A DNA stretch of 64,000 bases from the NCBI GenBank assembly GCA_019915015.1, contig JAHBBC010000010.1, forward strand, positions 1,116,001-1,180,000, read 5' to 3'. Source of the stretch: Auriscalpium vulgare (taxonomy: Eukaryota > Basidiomycota > Agaricomycetes > Russulales > Auriscalpiaceae). This document shows, piece by piece, positions 22,498-32,578 of this stretch. Each line of letters opens with the position of its first letter. Position 1 is the stretch's first letter. The notes under the pieces were generated by a model, which did not search any database, had not been told where the DNA came from, and saw only the letters and a list, made by a program, of their open reading frames with translations. A program made the translations under genes and the position numbers.

Positions 22498-24443
22498 TTA
22501 CCAAATTAGGCAGGCGCAACGACGCGACTTGACTGTGGGAGACCATTTCCTAAAGCGACTTTCCTGACGGGCACTTTTTGGCCTGACTGGTGAAAGAAAA
22601 AAACGATTAAGAGTAATCGTAATTTGGGTGCCCCGCGGGATAGGCAAAGCATAGTAGTGGCCTTCAAGCGCAACGCGCCAGCTACTGGTGCTCAGCAGGA
22701 TGGGAATGTCTGTATTACCATCCTGTGAAAAGACAGCACCATAGCAGTGGGGGCGAAGGCGGAGCCAGTAATGTATCTTGCTTGCAACATCACCAGAGAA
22801 TGCATGAAGAGGCGGAAATCCATAGACAAGTCGCGTGGGGGATGCTTCGTCGTGATCCGGGATCGTGCGGACAATTTCCTCGACTGAAGCCCACGCAGGG
22901 TGAATGTGTGGGTGCCAGTCAGCGCGTTGCACTAGCATCCGTTGCGAAGGCCTTTTGCCGCCAGCAGTGTCTGTTTTTTTTTCCTATAGCCTGAGGTGCC
23001 ACGTCATGATGTTGCGGTGTATGCAGAGAAGAAAAATTTCCTGCCATTGTCTGCATTAGTTCAAAGTCATGTAAAACATTTCATCTCTATCCCACCTGAT
23101 GTAGACGCTACTGGTAGATGGTCCGACATTGTGACTGGTGTGTCATACTCGACAACTGGTGGCAGCTCAGGCAGAACCGCAGCGGGCTTGCGGATGATTG
23201 GCCGGCTGAACAGAGAATACCGCCTGAGGCGTTCAGTGAAGCCTATTGAAGTCGCATCTAGTACCACGCCCCGTGACCATGTAGGTGCAATAACTGTAGT
23301 CACTCCAAGGGTGCGCTTGACAGTACTGGCAAATGCTGCTGTCCAAGCTGCGGGCTGGACCCAAAAGCCAATTTGGGTCTTCGCATTGAAAGTGTGCAGA
23401 CGACGCAAGCACCAAACTGGGACGCCAGCATGGTAGAGCGTCTGTGCTGTTATTTGTTTTGAAGTGAATACGCCTCGTAGGGGAAGGACAGGGTACGGAT
23501 GTGATGGTCCCCTCCCAGCATGATAGGCGTCTATGCGAGGCTTGATTACCGCCATGTAGTTGTACCATGCCCGCATCTCCAGTAGTATCCGCTGCACTTC
23601 ACGGAACCACTGCAGGGCCTCGACCAGAGGTAGAACAGACTGCAAGGGCTGCATCGCACGTCCCAATGCAAGCTGTCGCCCATATACATGTTCACGAGCT
23701 GGGAGATCTTGTGCATCTGTAAGGAGCTCGCCGACTTTGCCTAGAACGATTTTGTTCATGTCGTCAACAGCTGCCTGAAGCCGCCCGATGATGCTATGCG
23801 ACAATTGACCCAGGCTCTTGCTTGTGAACGGGTCCAGTGCCCAGCTTCTGTCTGTGAAAACAAACCAGGGAGCATTGGGGTCCTCCCAAACATCGAGTTC
23901 AGGGACCGGACGGCGAGGAAGACTTCCCCTCTGCTGGATGCCAGCATCGCGGGACAGAAATGGCGGGCAGTCTGTGAGAGCATCACTGAAATGGAAGAAA
24001 TGTGGGTTGATTGGAGCGGCCATATGGTGCGGCTCCTGAGCGTCGTATCCTTGTGGCCACTTGAGCAGTTCGAATGGGCCAAGCATGCCATCCGTGTAGT
24101 AACAGAACTCCTCGGTGAGGCTATGCGTTGGCAGGTCGGGCACAAAGTCAACATTTGGAGAAGAGAGATAAGTCGAATGTGACCCTTGTGTTAGACGCGT
24201 GACCGCGTAAGCATCGGTATGAGACGCAGTAGATTTGTCGAAACCGTATCGTTTTGCCGCATTTTCTATCTGATTCCCAGAATGAAAGTACTCCAGGACA
24301 TCACCCGTCCCCTCCTCGCCAGATGTATCAAATGATTCTACATTTATGATTCAGTGCTACAGCGAATACAGAAAGATGATGGTGAACACACCAAGGCTGG
24401 ACGAGTGCACCGTGGAGCGCAACCATGAATTGTCCAGGTGATC
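22498..24443 (-). CDS. Gene F: unrecognised multi-exon protein
   Basis: Exons supported from the minus strand: a piece around 24392-24443 (DNSWLRSTVHSSSL), a long exon from 24337 to about 23080 (ESFDTSGEEGTGDVLEYFHSG ... WFVFTDRSWALDPFTS ... LYHAGVPVWCLRRLHTFN ... IGFTERLRRYSLFSRP), and a 3' exon 22938-22498 (DWHPHIHPAWASVEEIV ... LVYGFPPLHAFSGDVASKIHYW). A small exon or intron lies between 22938 and 23080. The blocks look like a real, constrained protein, and similar uncharacterised proteins are common in agaricomycete genomes, but I cannot assign a function. The gene sits between two inverted ~300-bp arms (21.70-22.05 and 25.58-25.86 kb), which could make it cargo of a mobile unit. Confidence 0.5.
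22603..22620. repeat. 18-bp palindrome identical to the one downstream of the Helitron
   Basis: ACGATTAAGAGTAATCGT forms a 7-bp stem with an AGAG loop. With its flanks it is a 21-nt exact match to 53051-53071. Here it lies in gene F's 3' exon. Confidence 0.6.
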
Positions 24444-25579
24444 TGCATGTCATGTAAGGCTATGTTTCTTGATAGAAATAAATCTACGTACCAGGTGGCG
24501 CCATCCTATGGCTCGGCTGAGATGTTAGATCTCGGTATTTCAGATGAATGTCGAAGACGAGAGTGCACAGAGAGAAATGGGATGCTACATCCATGCTTGT
24601 CAACACTGCCGAACAACTGATATAGGGAACAATTAGAACTCACGATGTAAGGTGCGCAGCAGAGATAAACTGAGTTCCGGCAGCGGCAGGACACGATCTT
24701 GACACAGGCAATAGCGGACCAGGCACACTAGACACGCCAAACGATGAGCTGCCGGACAGCCCACCGAAGTGCACAGCTGCAATGCACCCACCTGCGTGTT
24801 GAGTGCAGGGGAAGGCACGCGCCAATGCGATCTTGCTGTAGCGACACCTGGTCTTGATGCAGAGCACCTAGAGCAGCCCGATGGACTGAAAGTCCACCAG
24901 AATGAGCGCCTTAAAGGCACCCAACTGCGCGTCGAGTGCGAGGGTTGTATGCGGGGAAGGGAGAGCGCGGAGGCACACAATGAAGGCTGGGTGATGTAGA
25001 GGATGTTTCTTTGCACGGAGGAGTAGATCACTGTAGATATTAACAGATAGGTAAACACAATATGAATCATGGAAAAGAAACGCACGATATGTTGGTGGGG
25101 AAGCTCTCTTGGCTCAGGAGCAACCAATCTAACAGCACACGGGGCTTGTCCGGCAATTGAAGCCTACACATATGCACAGTGGTTAGAATGTAAGGATTGT
25201 ATGGATCAAGCACATACTATTGAAGTTGCACAGCAGCGACCAAGCAAGATGGATTTGTTGTGGGAAAGCCAGGAAGTGTTTGTAGATCTGACAAGTGTGT
25301 GCAGGCACAGAGAGGGGACTACTGTTCGTCGTGGATGGAAGTGGGATGTATAGGATGAGATGGGAGGGAGTTGGGTAGGGGTGAGGCGAAGCAGAGATGG
25401 CGGAAAGATAGTGAAGTCAGATGCACGCGTATCTGCATCTGGACAATATCTTATGTCAGCCTCCCTTTAGTCCTCCTTCCACCTCCATGTCGTGCTCCTC
25501 TATCTCACTCAGCCCTTCCTGCTGGCATCCCTCACAGCTGGTGCCATTCACCTGGATGTCTCTAAGACATTCTTGCATC
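24444..25579. other. Interval upstream of gene F, no clear gene
   Basis: May hold upstream exons of gene F (a possible exon near 24494-24530). It also holds a twin-hairpin element at 24876-24920. Nothing else was recognised. Confidence 0.3.
24876..24920. repeat. Twin hairpin element, second copy
   Basis: GCCCGATGGACTGAAAGTCC is shared exactly with 8635-8654. It is followed by GCGCCT-TAA-AGGCAC, the counterpart of GTGTCT-GAAA-AGACAC at 8665-8680. One pair changed from T-A to C-G with pairing kept, another became a mismatch. Confidence 0.5.
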
Positions 25580-25865
25580 ACGAGAGTCGTCATTCATTGC
25601 TATCTCTCAGATGGTGATATGACTTCTCATACCGCCAGTGATCAAGACCACATAGACCGGCGGTCAGCTTGGGGAGAGGTCTTCATTGGTGTAGAAGCCA
25701 CTTCTGTGTGTTGGTGCGCCCTGCCACAGTTGAGAAAGGTGCGTTTGCTCTTTTTCAGGGGCCACGCCGCAAAATCGGGCGCCGCATACCCCATTCCTGC
25801 CCCTCGACATCGTGTCCCCTTCCCTCCACGACATCTCACTCCCCCTCTTCGCCGCCTTGAAGCAC
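25580..25865. repeat. Right arm of the inverted repeat flanking gene F
   Basis: This is the reverse complement of the 21.70-22.05 kb segment, best conserved across GGGGCCACGCCGCAAAATCG then GGCGCCGCATACCCC (25759-25793). Confidence 0.55.
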
Positions 25866-25943
25866 ATTGGATGCCACAGAAGCACACGCACAAGTGAACC
25901 GCCCAGCTGTGAACATGCTCGACATTGTAACAGAGTGTGCCCT

Positions 25944-26690
25944 GACCCGCGCAGACACACCCCGACCCGCGCAGACACACACCGTCCCGCGCAGACGCAC
26001 CCCGACCCACGCAGACGCACCCCAACCCGCGCACACACACCCCGACCCACGCAGACGCACCCCGACCCGCGTAGACGCACCCCGACCCGCGCAGACGCAC
26101 CCCAACCCACGCACACACACCCCAACCCGCGCAGACGCACCCCGACCCGCGCAGACGCACACCGACCCGCGCAGACGCACCCCGACCCGCGCAGACGCAC
26201 CCCGACCCACGCAGACACACCCCGACCCGCGCAGACATACCCCGACCGACGCAGACGCACCCTGAACAGCGCAGATGCACCCCGACCCCTGGAGACGCAC
26301 CCCGACCCGCGCAGACGCACCCCGACCGACGCAGACGCACCCCGACCCGCGCAGACATACCCCGACCGACGCAGACGCACCCTGAACAGCGCAGATGCAC
26401 CCCGACCCCTGGAGACGCACCCCGACCCGCGCAGACGCACCCCGACCGACGCAGACGCACCCCGACCCGTGCAGACATACCCCGACCGACGCAGACGCAC
26501 CCTGAACAGCGCAGATGCACCCCGACCCCTGGAGACGCACCCCGACCCGCGCAGACGCACCCCGACCGACGCAGACGCACCCCGAACCGCGCAGACATAC
26601 CCCGACCCGCGCAGACGCACACCGCCCCGCACACACGCACCCCGACCGACGCAGACGCACCCCGTACCGCGCAGACGCCTGCATGCCCGC
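25944..26690. repeat. 18-bp tandem minisatellite (CGCAGACGCACCCCGACC)
   Basis: About 40 head-to-tail 18-bp units. Within it a ~120-bp higher-order block (marked by CCTGAACAGCGCAGATGCAC) is repeated three times near 26265, 26385 and 26505. Open frames through it are repeat artefacts. Confidence 0.95.
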
Positions 26691-27205
26691 GCGTCGCGCC
26701 TGCACCCAACCTGCACGCCCGCGCGTCGCGCCCGCACCCAGCCTGCCCGCCCGCACCCCACCCGCGCGCCCGCACCCCACCCGCACGCCCGCGCGTCGCG
26801 CCTGCCCCACGCCCGCGCGTCGCGCCCGCACCCAGCCTGCACGCCCGCACCACACCTGCGCGTCTGCACCACACCCGCGGTGCATTCCCGACCATCTGCC
26901 CCGCGCCAGTGCAATGCCGGCGTGCTCGTGCTCGCCATGCCTACATGCCCATTGCACATATCCACCAGCATGCACTGCGCCCGCGCGCATGCACTGCGTC
27001 CGCGCCCCGCATCACGCCCGCGCGCCCGCACCGCGCCGGCGCCAGGCCTGCTCATGCTCACCGTGCCGACACGCCCATTGCACATATCCACCAGAATGCA
27101 CCACGCACGCACGCGCACACCACGCCCGTGACGCCCTCCCGACGATACACGCTGCGCCAGTGCAACGCAGGCCTGCACGGACTCGCCATGCCCACACACG
27201 ACACG
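26690..27205. repeat. Degenerate GC-rich repeats trailing the 18-bp minisatellite
   Basis: Short CGCGCGTCGCGCC and CCCGCACCC motifs first. Then two diverged copies of a ~140-bp unit containing GCCCATTGCACATATCCACC (26946 and 27071). Confidence 0.7.
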
Positions 27206-27230
27206 TGACCGGGTATTCGGGCCACAGATA

Positions 27231-27303
27231 AGCCGGCTCCCTCGTCGATGACGCATCGACCGGCAAAATCGCCTGGCTGCATGGAAAAACGCGTCATCAC
27301 TCA
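27231..27303. repeat. 72-bp boundary repeat, left copy
   Basis: AGCCGG, then ATGACGCATCGACCGGCAA, then AAAACGCGTCATCA. It matches 29981-30053 in the same orientation. It lies directly after the minisatellite and before the Mo25 island. Confidence 0.7.
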
Positions 27304-28464
27304 CATCCTATCCTTGCGATATCCTGTTGTTTTCAAACTGTACCCTGGTGAATACTGTTCATGTGATTGCTCGCTGTGAGGATACCACCATGAACACCCG
27401 CACAGCGACCTCCTTGACGCCGTTGGCTTTTCCCATAGACCTGTCGACAACACCGGCGCGTGGCCGCTAGGTTTGCGCGGGATTCACATTGCAACATCGA
27501 GGCCTCTGTGGCGCGCAGCTGCGCAGGTTGGATGTTGATGCTGCTGGCGGAGGCAGAGAGCAGCGCGTGGGCTGGTAATGAGCGGGAGCGGCGGGTGAGA
27601 ATCCTGTGCCATCGACGAAAGACGAGGTCAGCGCTGCATCCCATGCTCGACCCATGCACGCACTGACCTGCATTGCTCACACAGTGACTGTGCTACAAGT
27701 AATGAGTCTGGTGAGTGTCTTGGCCAGGCAGAGTAGCAATGTCAATGTGCATGTACTCCACCCAGTTCCATGACGGCAAAATCTCTGTGTGATGTCATAC
27801 TGGTGTCATGGCAATGCGGTGTCTGTTGCGTGCTGCTTGATCCCTGACAACTGAGGACACGCCAACACACACTCTGAGCCATGTTGCGTATTATCTACAT
27901 ACTTGTGTAAGTTTATGCACCTCAAAAACTACACAGGAACCCAACGCATTTGATCTCTGTGAGTCCGTTGTTGTTTCCCATCATCACCCCGTCGTGATAC
28001 TCGAACCGCCGCTGACCGTTCGCCGCAGGTTCATCGCGTTCTCCACGCCCGCCACCCCGGCACACCACTGGTCCACATGGCCCGGCTTGCCATCGCCCAG
28101 CCCCACCGGCTTCCCAGACCCCGATTCGAGACGCTCCCTCGAGCGCGACATCGTGCGTGCGCCTCTATTGTTGAATGTTCCCGTCGGGCGAGCACTGACG
28201 CCCAGCCTTGCCAGTGGTCGAACTTTGCGTGCTGTGGCCTCGCCCTCGCCGACCTACATGAGCCAAGGCACCGGGGACAGTGAAGTGATCTCAAGTCGAT
28301 CCGAGTCGCAATGGAGCTCGACTAATAAGGACAGTGCCGGCATCAGCAAGTTCACGTCTCAATCCCAACTACCCCGCCTCTCTCCCTTCCTCTCTCGTCG
28401 CCCGTCCTCTCGCCCTCATCGCAGCGTCGCCCACATTCTCCATCGCGCCTGCGCTCCCCTCACT
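27304..28464. other. Interval upstream of the Mo25-like gene
   Basis: No independent gene recognised. Presumably holds the Mo25 promoter. An open frame upstream of 28465 runs in phase with exon 1 but lacks protein-like character. Confidence 0.3.
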
Positions 28465-29371
28465 ATGAATTTCTTCAAGACCAAGACCCGCACTCCGCCC
28501 GATCTCGTTTGCGGTCTGCGCGACAACATCCTCAAGCTCAACGCTGCACCGCCAGGGTCCGAGGCCAGGAAGAAGGTGCGCGCGATCCATGCAATTCACC
28601 TTACTGTGACCACTCATGCCCCATCCTCATCTCTGATCGGCCATGCTAGGCGAACGGGGAAATCAGCAAGTACCTCCAACAGATCAAGGGCATGCTCTAC
28701 GGCGATGGCGGTGCGCCCCTTCATCTCATCATCCCGCCATCTCACAGCTCATGCATGTAACGCAGAACCCGTGCTGGAGCTCTTCGCCCAGCTCGCGCAG
28801 GAGACGTACGCCACGGACCTGCTACACCTGCTCGTCGTGCACATCGCGCGCTTCGACTTCGAGGCGCGCAAGGACGTCGTGCAGATCTTCAATAACCTCC
28901 TGCGCCGCCAAATCGGCACACGCTGGCCCACCGTCGAGTACATCGCGGGCAAGCGCGAGGTGCTCTTTGCCGCCCTCGCTGGGTACGAGGACGAGGACAT
29001 CGCGCTCAACACGGCTGTGATTCTCCGCGAGATGCTGAGGCATGAGCCCCTCTGTAAGATTCTGCTGTACTCGGACCAGTGAGTGCTTCAATCGTGTTGG
29101 ATCGGCCGGAGGCGGAGGAGCTAACGGATTTGCGCCGGCAGGTTCTACAAATTCCCGCATTACATCGAGGCGACCACCTTCGGCATTTCCACCGATGCGT
29201 ATACGAGCTTGATGGATACCCTCACAAGACACAAACCCATGGTGGCAGAGTATCTCGACAAGAACTATGACCGTGTATGCAATTCACCGCATATCCCCAG
29301 CCCTCCGTTCTGACGCTGTTCATTTTGAACACCAGTTCTTCAACTCCTTCACAACCCTCATCTTGTCCAAT
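28465..29371 (+). pseudogene. Mo25/Hym1-like scaffold protein, N-terminal half only
   Basis: The start MNFFKTKTRTPPDLV and five exons (28465-28575, 28650-28710, 28766-29078, 29142-29274, 29336 on) splice in frame to EISKYLQQIKGMLYGDGEP, LELFAQLAQETYATDLLHLL, FDFEARKDVVQIFNNLLRR, AGYEDEDIALNTAVILREML, FPHYIEATTFGISTDAYTS and KNYDRFFNSFTTLILSN. This is the helical-repeat Mo25 fold (MO25/CAB39, Hym1), a scaffold that activates GCK/STE20 kinases in polarity and cell-separation signalling. Family members have ~330-340 residues. Here recognisable similarity stops after ~215, right after LILSN; the expected following block (NYVTRRQS...KLLGE) is absent and an unrelated Ser/Pro-rich sequence follows. 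It is probably a broken or chimeric gene beside minisatellites; another full copy would then be needed elsewhere. Confidence 0.75.
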
Positions 29372-30100
29372 GAGCTGCTGGCGCACTTCGAGGAGCAGCA
29401 CGTCGTCGTGCTGTCCGACGCGTCCTCGCAGTCGTCCTCCGACGCGCCCCTGGTCCTCAGCTACCCACAACCCCGCGCCCTGCCCGCGGACAACTCCCGC
29501 CCCACCACGCCGCACGCCCTTGCGCGCCTCGTCATGCCTCACACGCCGACCTCGTCCTCCATGTCGAGCGCGCCATCGCCCATCGACGACAGTGCCCTAT
29601 CATGCTACGGTGACGACACCACCCCGTCGAGCCCCATGGCGCTGTTCTCCATCAACCAGATGACTCACGTGCGCACCACCCGGATTGGGCGAGCGGCGCT
29701 GCCACGACGGCAGCATCACTCGCTCGTGTGCTTGGCCTCAAGATCCTCAAGACTGCCGGGCGCACACGGACACCATGCGTGGTGTTCGTGTTTGTCCCTC
29801 GGCTGCCAGGGCCCCGCCAGCCCGCGCTCGCTGCGCCGCCCACAACGTCGCGAACGCGCTTGCGCGTAATTAGGTTGGTGCGTTGTTCTATTATGTCTCC
29901 TGCTTCTTTGACTGACCCATTCCTTGCCTGGCAGTTCGGTGTTGCGGACGCACAAGCATGGCGGCACCGGTTGCAATCTAAGCCGGGTTGCTCTGCCATG
30001 ACGCATCGACCGGCAAGAATCGACTCCTGCCTAAAAACATGCGTCATCATTCAGGTGTGTATGGTGTCATATGATGTCATGCTGCTCTTATCACCCAGCC
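29372..30100. other. Unassigned sequence fused downstream of the Mo25 fragment
   Basis: Open to about 29869 in the Mo25 frame with Ser/Thr/Pro-rich low-complexity content. No domain recognised. Ends at the 72-bp boundary repeat. Confidence 0.35.
29981..30053. repeat. 72-bp boundary repeat, right copy
   Basis: Same orientation as 27231-27303. Contains a perfect 9-bp inverted repeat ATGACGCAT (29998-30006) / ATGCGTCAT (30039-30047). It lies immediately before the 30.1-kb minisatellite. Confidence 0.7.
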
Positions 30101-30114
30101 TGCGACATCCCGAC

Positions 30115-31540
30115 TGCCAGCAAGCAGCGTACGGCCGCCCACCGTCCCACACGCAGCGCACGCCCACCACCACCTTGCACGGCCGCCCACCGGCCGCCTA
30201 CCGTCTCGCACGCCGCGCACGGCCGCCCACCGTCCCGCACGCCGTGCACGCCCACGCACCGCTTGCCCGCACATCGCTCACCCACCACCCTCCACGCCAC
30301 TGATTGCTCGCCACCGTCCCGCGCACTGCGCACGGCCTGCAGGTGCACGCTCACCGCCCCGCACGCTGTCCACGACCGCCCACCGCCCGTGCACTGTCCA
30401 GCACGCCGCGCACGCCCACCCTGCACGGCCGCCCACCGGCCGCCTACCGTCTCGCAGGCCGCCCACGGCCGCACACCGTCCCGCACGCCGCGCATGCCCA
30501 CGCACCGCTCGCCCACGCATCGCTCGCCCACCACCCTCCACGCCGCTGATTACTCGCCACCGTCCCGCGCACTGCGCACGGCCTCCAGGCGCACGCTGTG
30601 CACGACCGCCCACCGCCCGTGCACTGTCCAGCACGCCGCGCACGCCCACCCACCGCCCGCCCACCGCCCTGCACGGCCGCCCATCGGCCGCCTACCGTCT
30701 CGCAGGCCGCCCACGGCCGCACACCGTCCCGCACGCCGCGCATGCCCACGCACCGCTCGCCCACGCATCGCTCGCCCACCACCCTCCACGCCGCTGATTG
30801 CTCGCCACCGTCCCGCGCACTGCGCACGGCCTGCAGGTGCACGCTCACCGCCCCGCACGCTGTCCACGACCGCCCACCGCCCGTGCACTGTCCAGCACGC
30901 CGCGCACGCCCACCGCCCGTGCACTGTCCAGCACGCCGCGCACGCCCACCCTGCACGGCCGCCCACCGGCCGCCTACCGTCTCGCAGGCCGCCCACGGCC
31001 GCACACCGTCCCGCACGCCGCGCATGCCCACGCACCGCTCGACCACGCATCGCTCGCCCACCACCCTCCACGCCGCTGATTACTCGCCACCGTCCCGCGC
31101 ACTGCGCACGGCCTGCAGGTGCACGCTCACCGCCCCGCACGCTGTCCACGACCGCCCACCGCCCGTGCACTGTCCCGCACGCCGCGCACGCCCACCCTGC
31201 ACGGCCGCCCACCGGCCGCCTACCGTCTCGCAGGCCGCCCACGGCCGCACACCGTCCCGCACGCCGCGCATGCCCACGCACCGCTCGCCCACGCATCGCT
31301 CGCCCACCACCCTCCACGCCGCTGATTGCTCGCCACCGTCCCGCGCACTGCGCACGGCCTGCAGGTGCACGCTCACCGCCCCGCACGCTGTGCACGACCG
31401 CCCACCCGCCCGTGCACTGTCCCGCACGCCGCGCACGCCCACCCTGCACGGCCGCCCACCGCCCGCCTACTGTCCCGTACGCCGTGCACGGCCGCCCACC
31501 TTCCCGACACTGCCCGTCCTCCAGTCGCTCGCCCACCGCC
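30115..31540. repeat. ~246-bp tandem repeat array (CCGCCCACCG-rich)
   Basis: TGATT(G/A)CTCGCCACCGTCC recurs at 30301, 30547, 30795, 31077 and 31323: spacing 246, 248, 282, 246. One unit has a ~34-bp internal duplication. The whole is built from short GCCCACCG and CCGCACGC motifs. Confidence 0.9.
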
Positions 31541-31559
31541 GCCGTGCGCGGCCACCTGA

Positions 31560-32260
31560 TTGCTCGCCGCCATTCCGCGCTTGGGGCATGTCCCTCAAGT
31601 CGGGCACGTCCCTCAAGTCGCTCATCGACCGTCCCGCACGCCGCGCACGACACGCAGTTGCTCGACACCGTCACGCGGACTGTTCACATTGCCCGGCCGC
31701 TCGCCCTTCATCCAGCTCGCCGCGCACCACCCCCAGTCTCTCGCCCACTGCCCCGCACGTCTCACAGTCACTCGCTATTGTCCTGCGCGCCGCGCACATC
31801 CTCCTGTCGCTCGCCGACCGCCCCGCAGGCCGCGCACGGCCACATACCACTCAACCAGTGGCCCGCACACTGCGCGTCGCTCGCCACCATCCCACGCACT
31901 GTTCACATTGCCCGGCCGCTCGCCCTCCGTCCAGCTCGCCGCGCACCGCCCCCAGTCTCTCGCCCACCACCCCGCACGTCCCACACTCGCTTGAAATTGT
32001 CCTGCGCGCCGCGTACATCGTTCAGTCGCTCGCCGACCGCCCCGCACGCCGTGCACGGCCACCGCCCACACCCGTCCTCCAGTCGCTCGCCCACCGCCGT
32101 TGTGCGCGGCCACCTAATCGCTTGCCACCGTCCTGCGCGTGGGGCATGTCCCTCAAGTCGGGCACGTCCCTCAAGTCGCTCATCAACCGTCCCGCACGCC
32201 GCGCACGACCCCCAGTCGCTCGACACCGTCACGCGCGCTGCGCACGGCCCCTGCCGCTCG
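31560..32260. repeat. ~558-bp tandem duplication with nested ~219-bp repeats
   Basis: GGGGCATGTCCCTCAAGTCG occurs at 31583 and 32141. Inside, the CATTGCCCGGCCGCTCGCCC block recurs at about 31690 and 31909. No coding content. Confidence 0.75.
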
Positions 32261-32578
32261 CTGTTTCCTCACGTGCGGTGCGCAACAGGATCTCCGTACG
32301 AATCATCCAATATGAGGGAGGATGAGCTTGGCTGTCGGACACCTTGAGGTTTTCTTGTTTGCTTGCATGCTTGTCAATTTTCATGATGGAGACTTTCAGT
32401 ACTTGTACAAGCCCTGCTGTATATAATCATAGTGCCCGAACGCAGAGTGTGCCACCTGGCTTTGTGCTTTAAGGAAAAGGGAATATAATATGTCCATGAC
32501 TAAGCAGTGGTGCCGGCTAGATTAGGATCCCCAGCATCGCACTACCCTTGACAACACCGCTCTTCACCATCCTCCACC

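Noticed and set aside
25640..27305. Long open frames across the 18-bp minisatellite
   Set aside because: An 18-bp unit is a multiple of three, so any frame lacking a stop stays open; not protein-like.
30071..32347. Long His/Pro/Arg-rich open frames on both strands
   Set aside because: Pure repeat translation (~246-bp array), no unique sequence.
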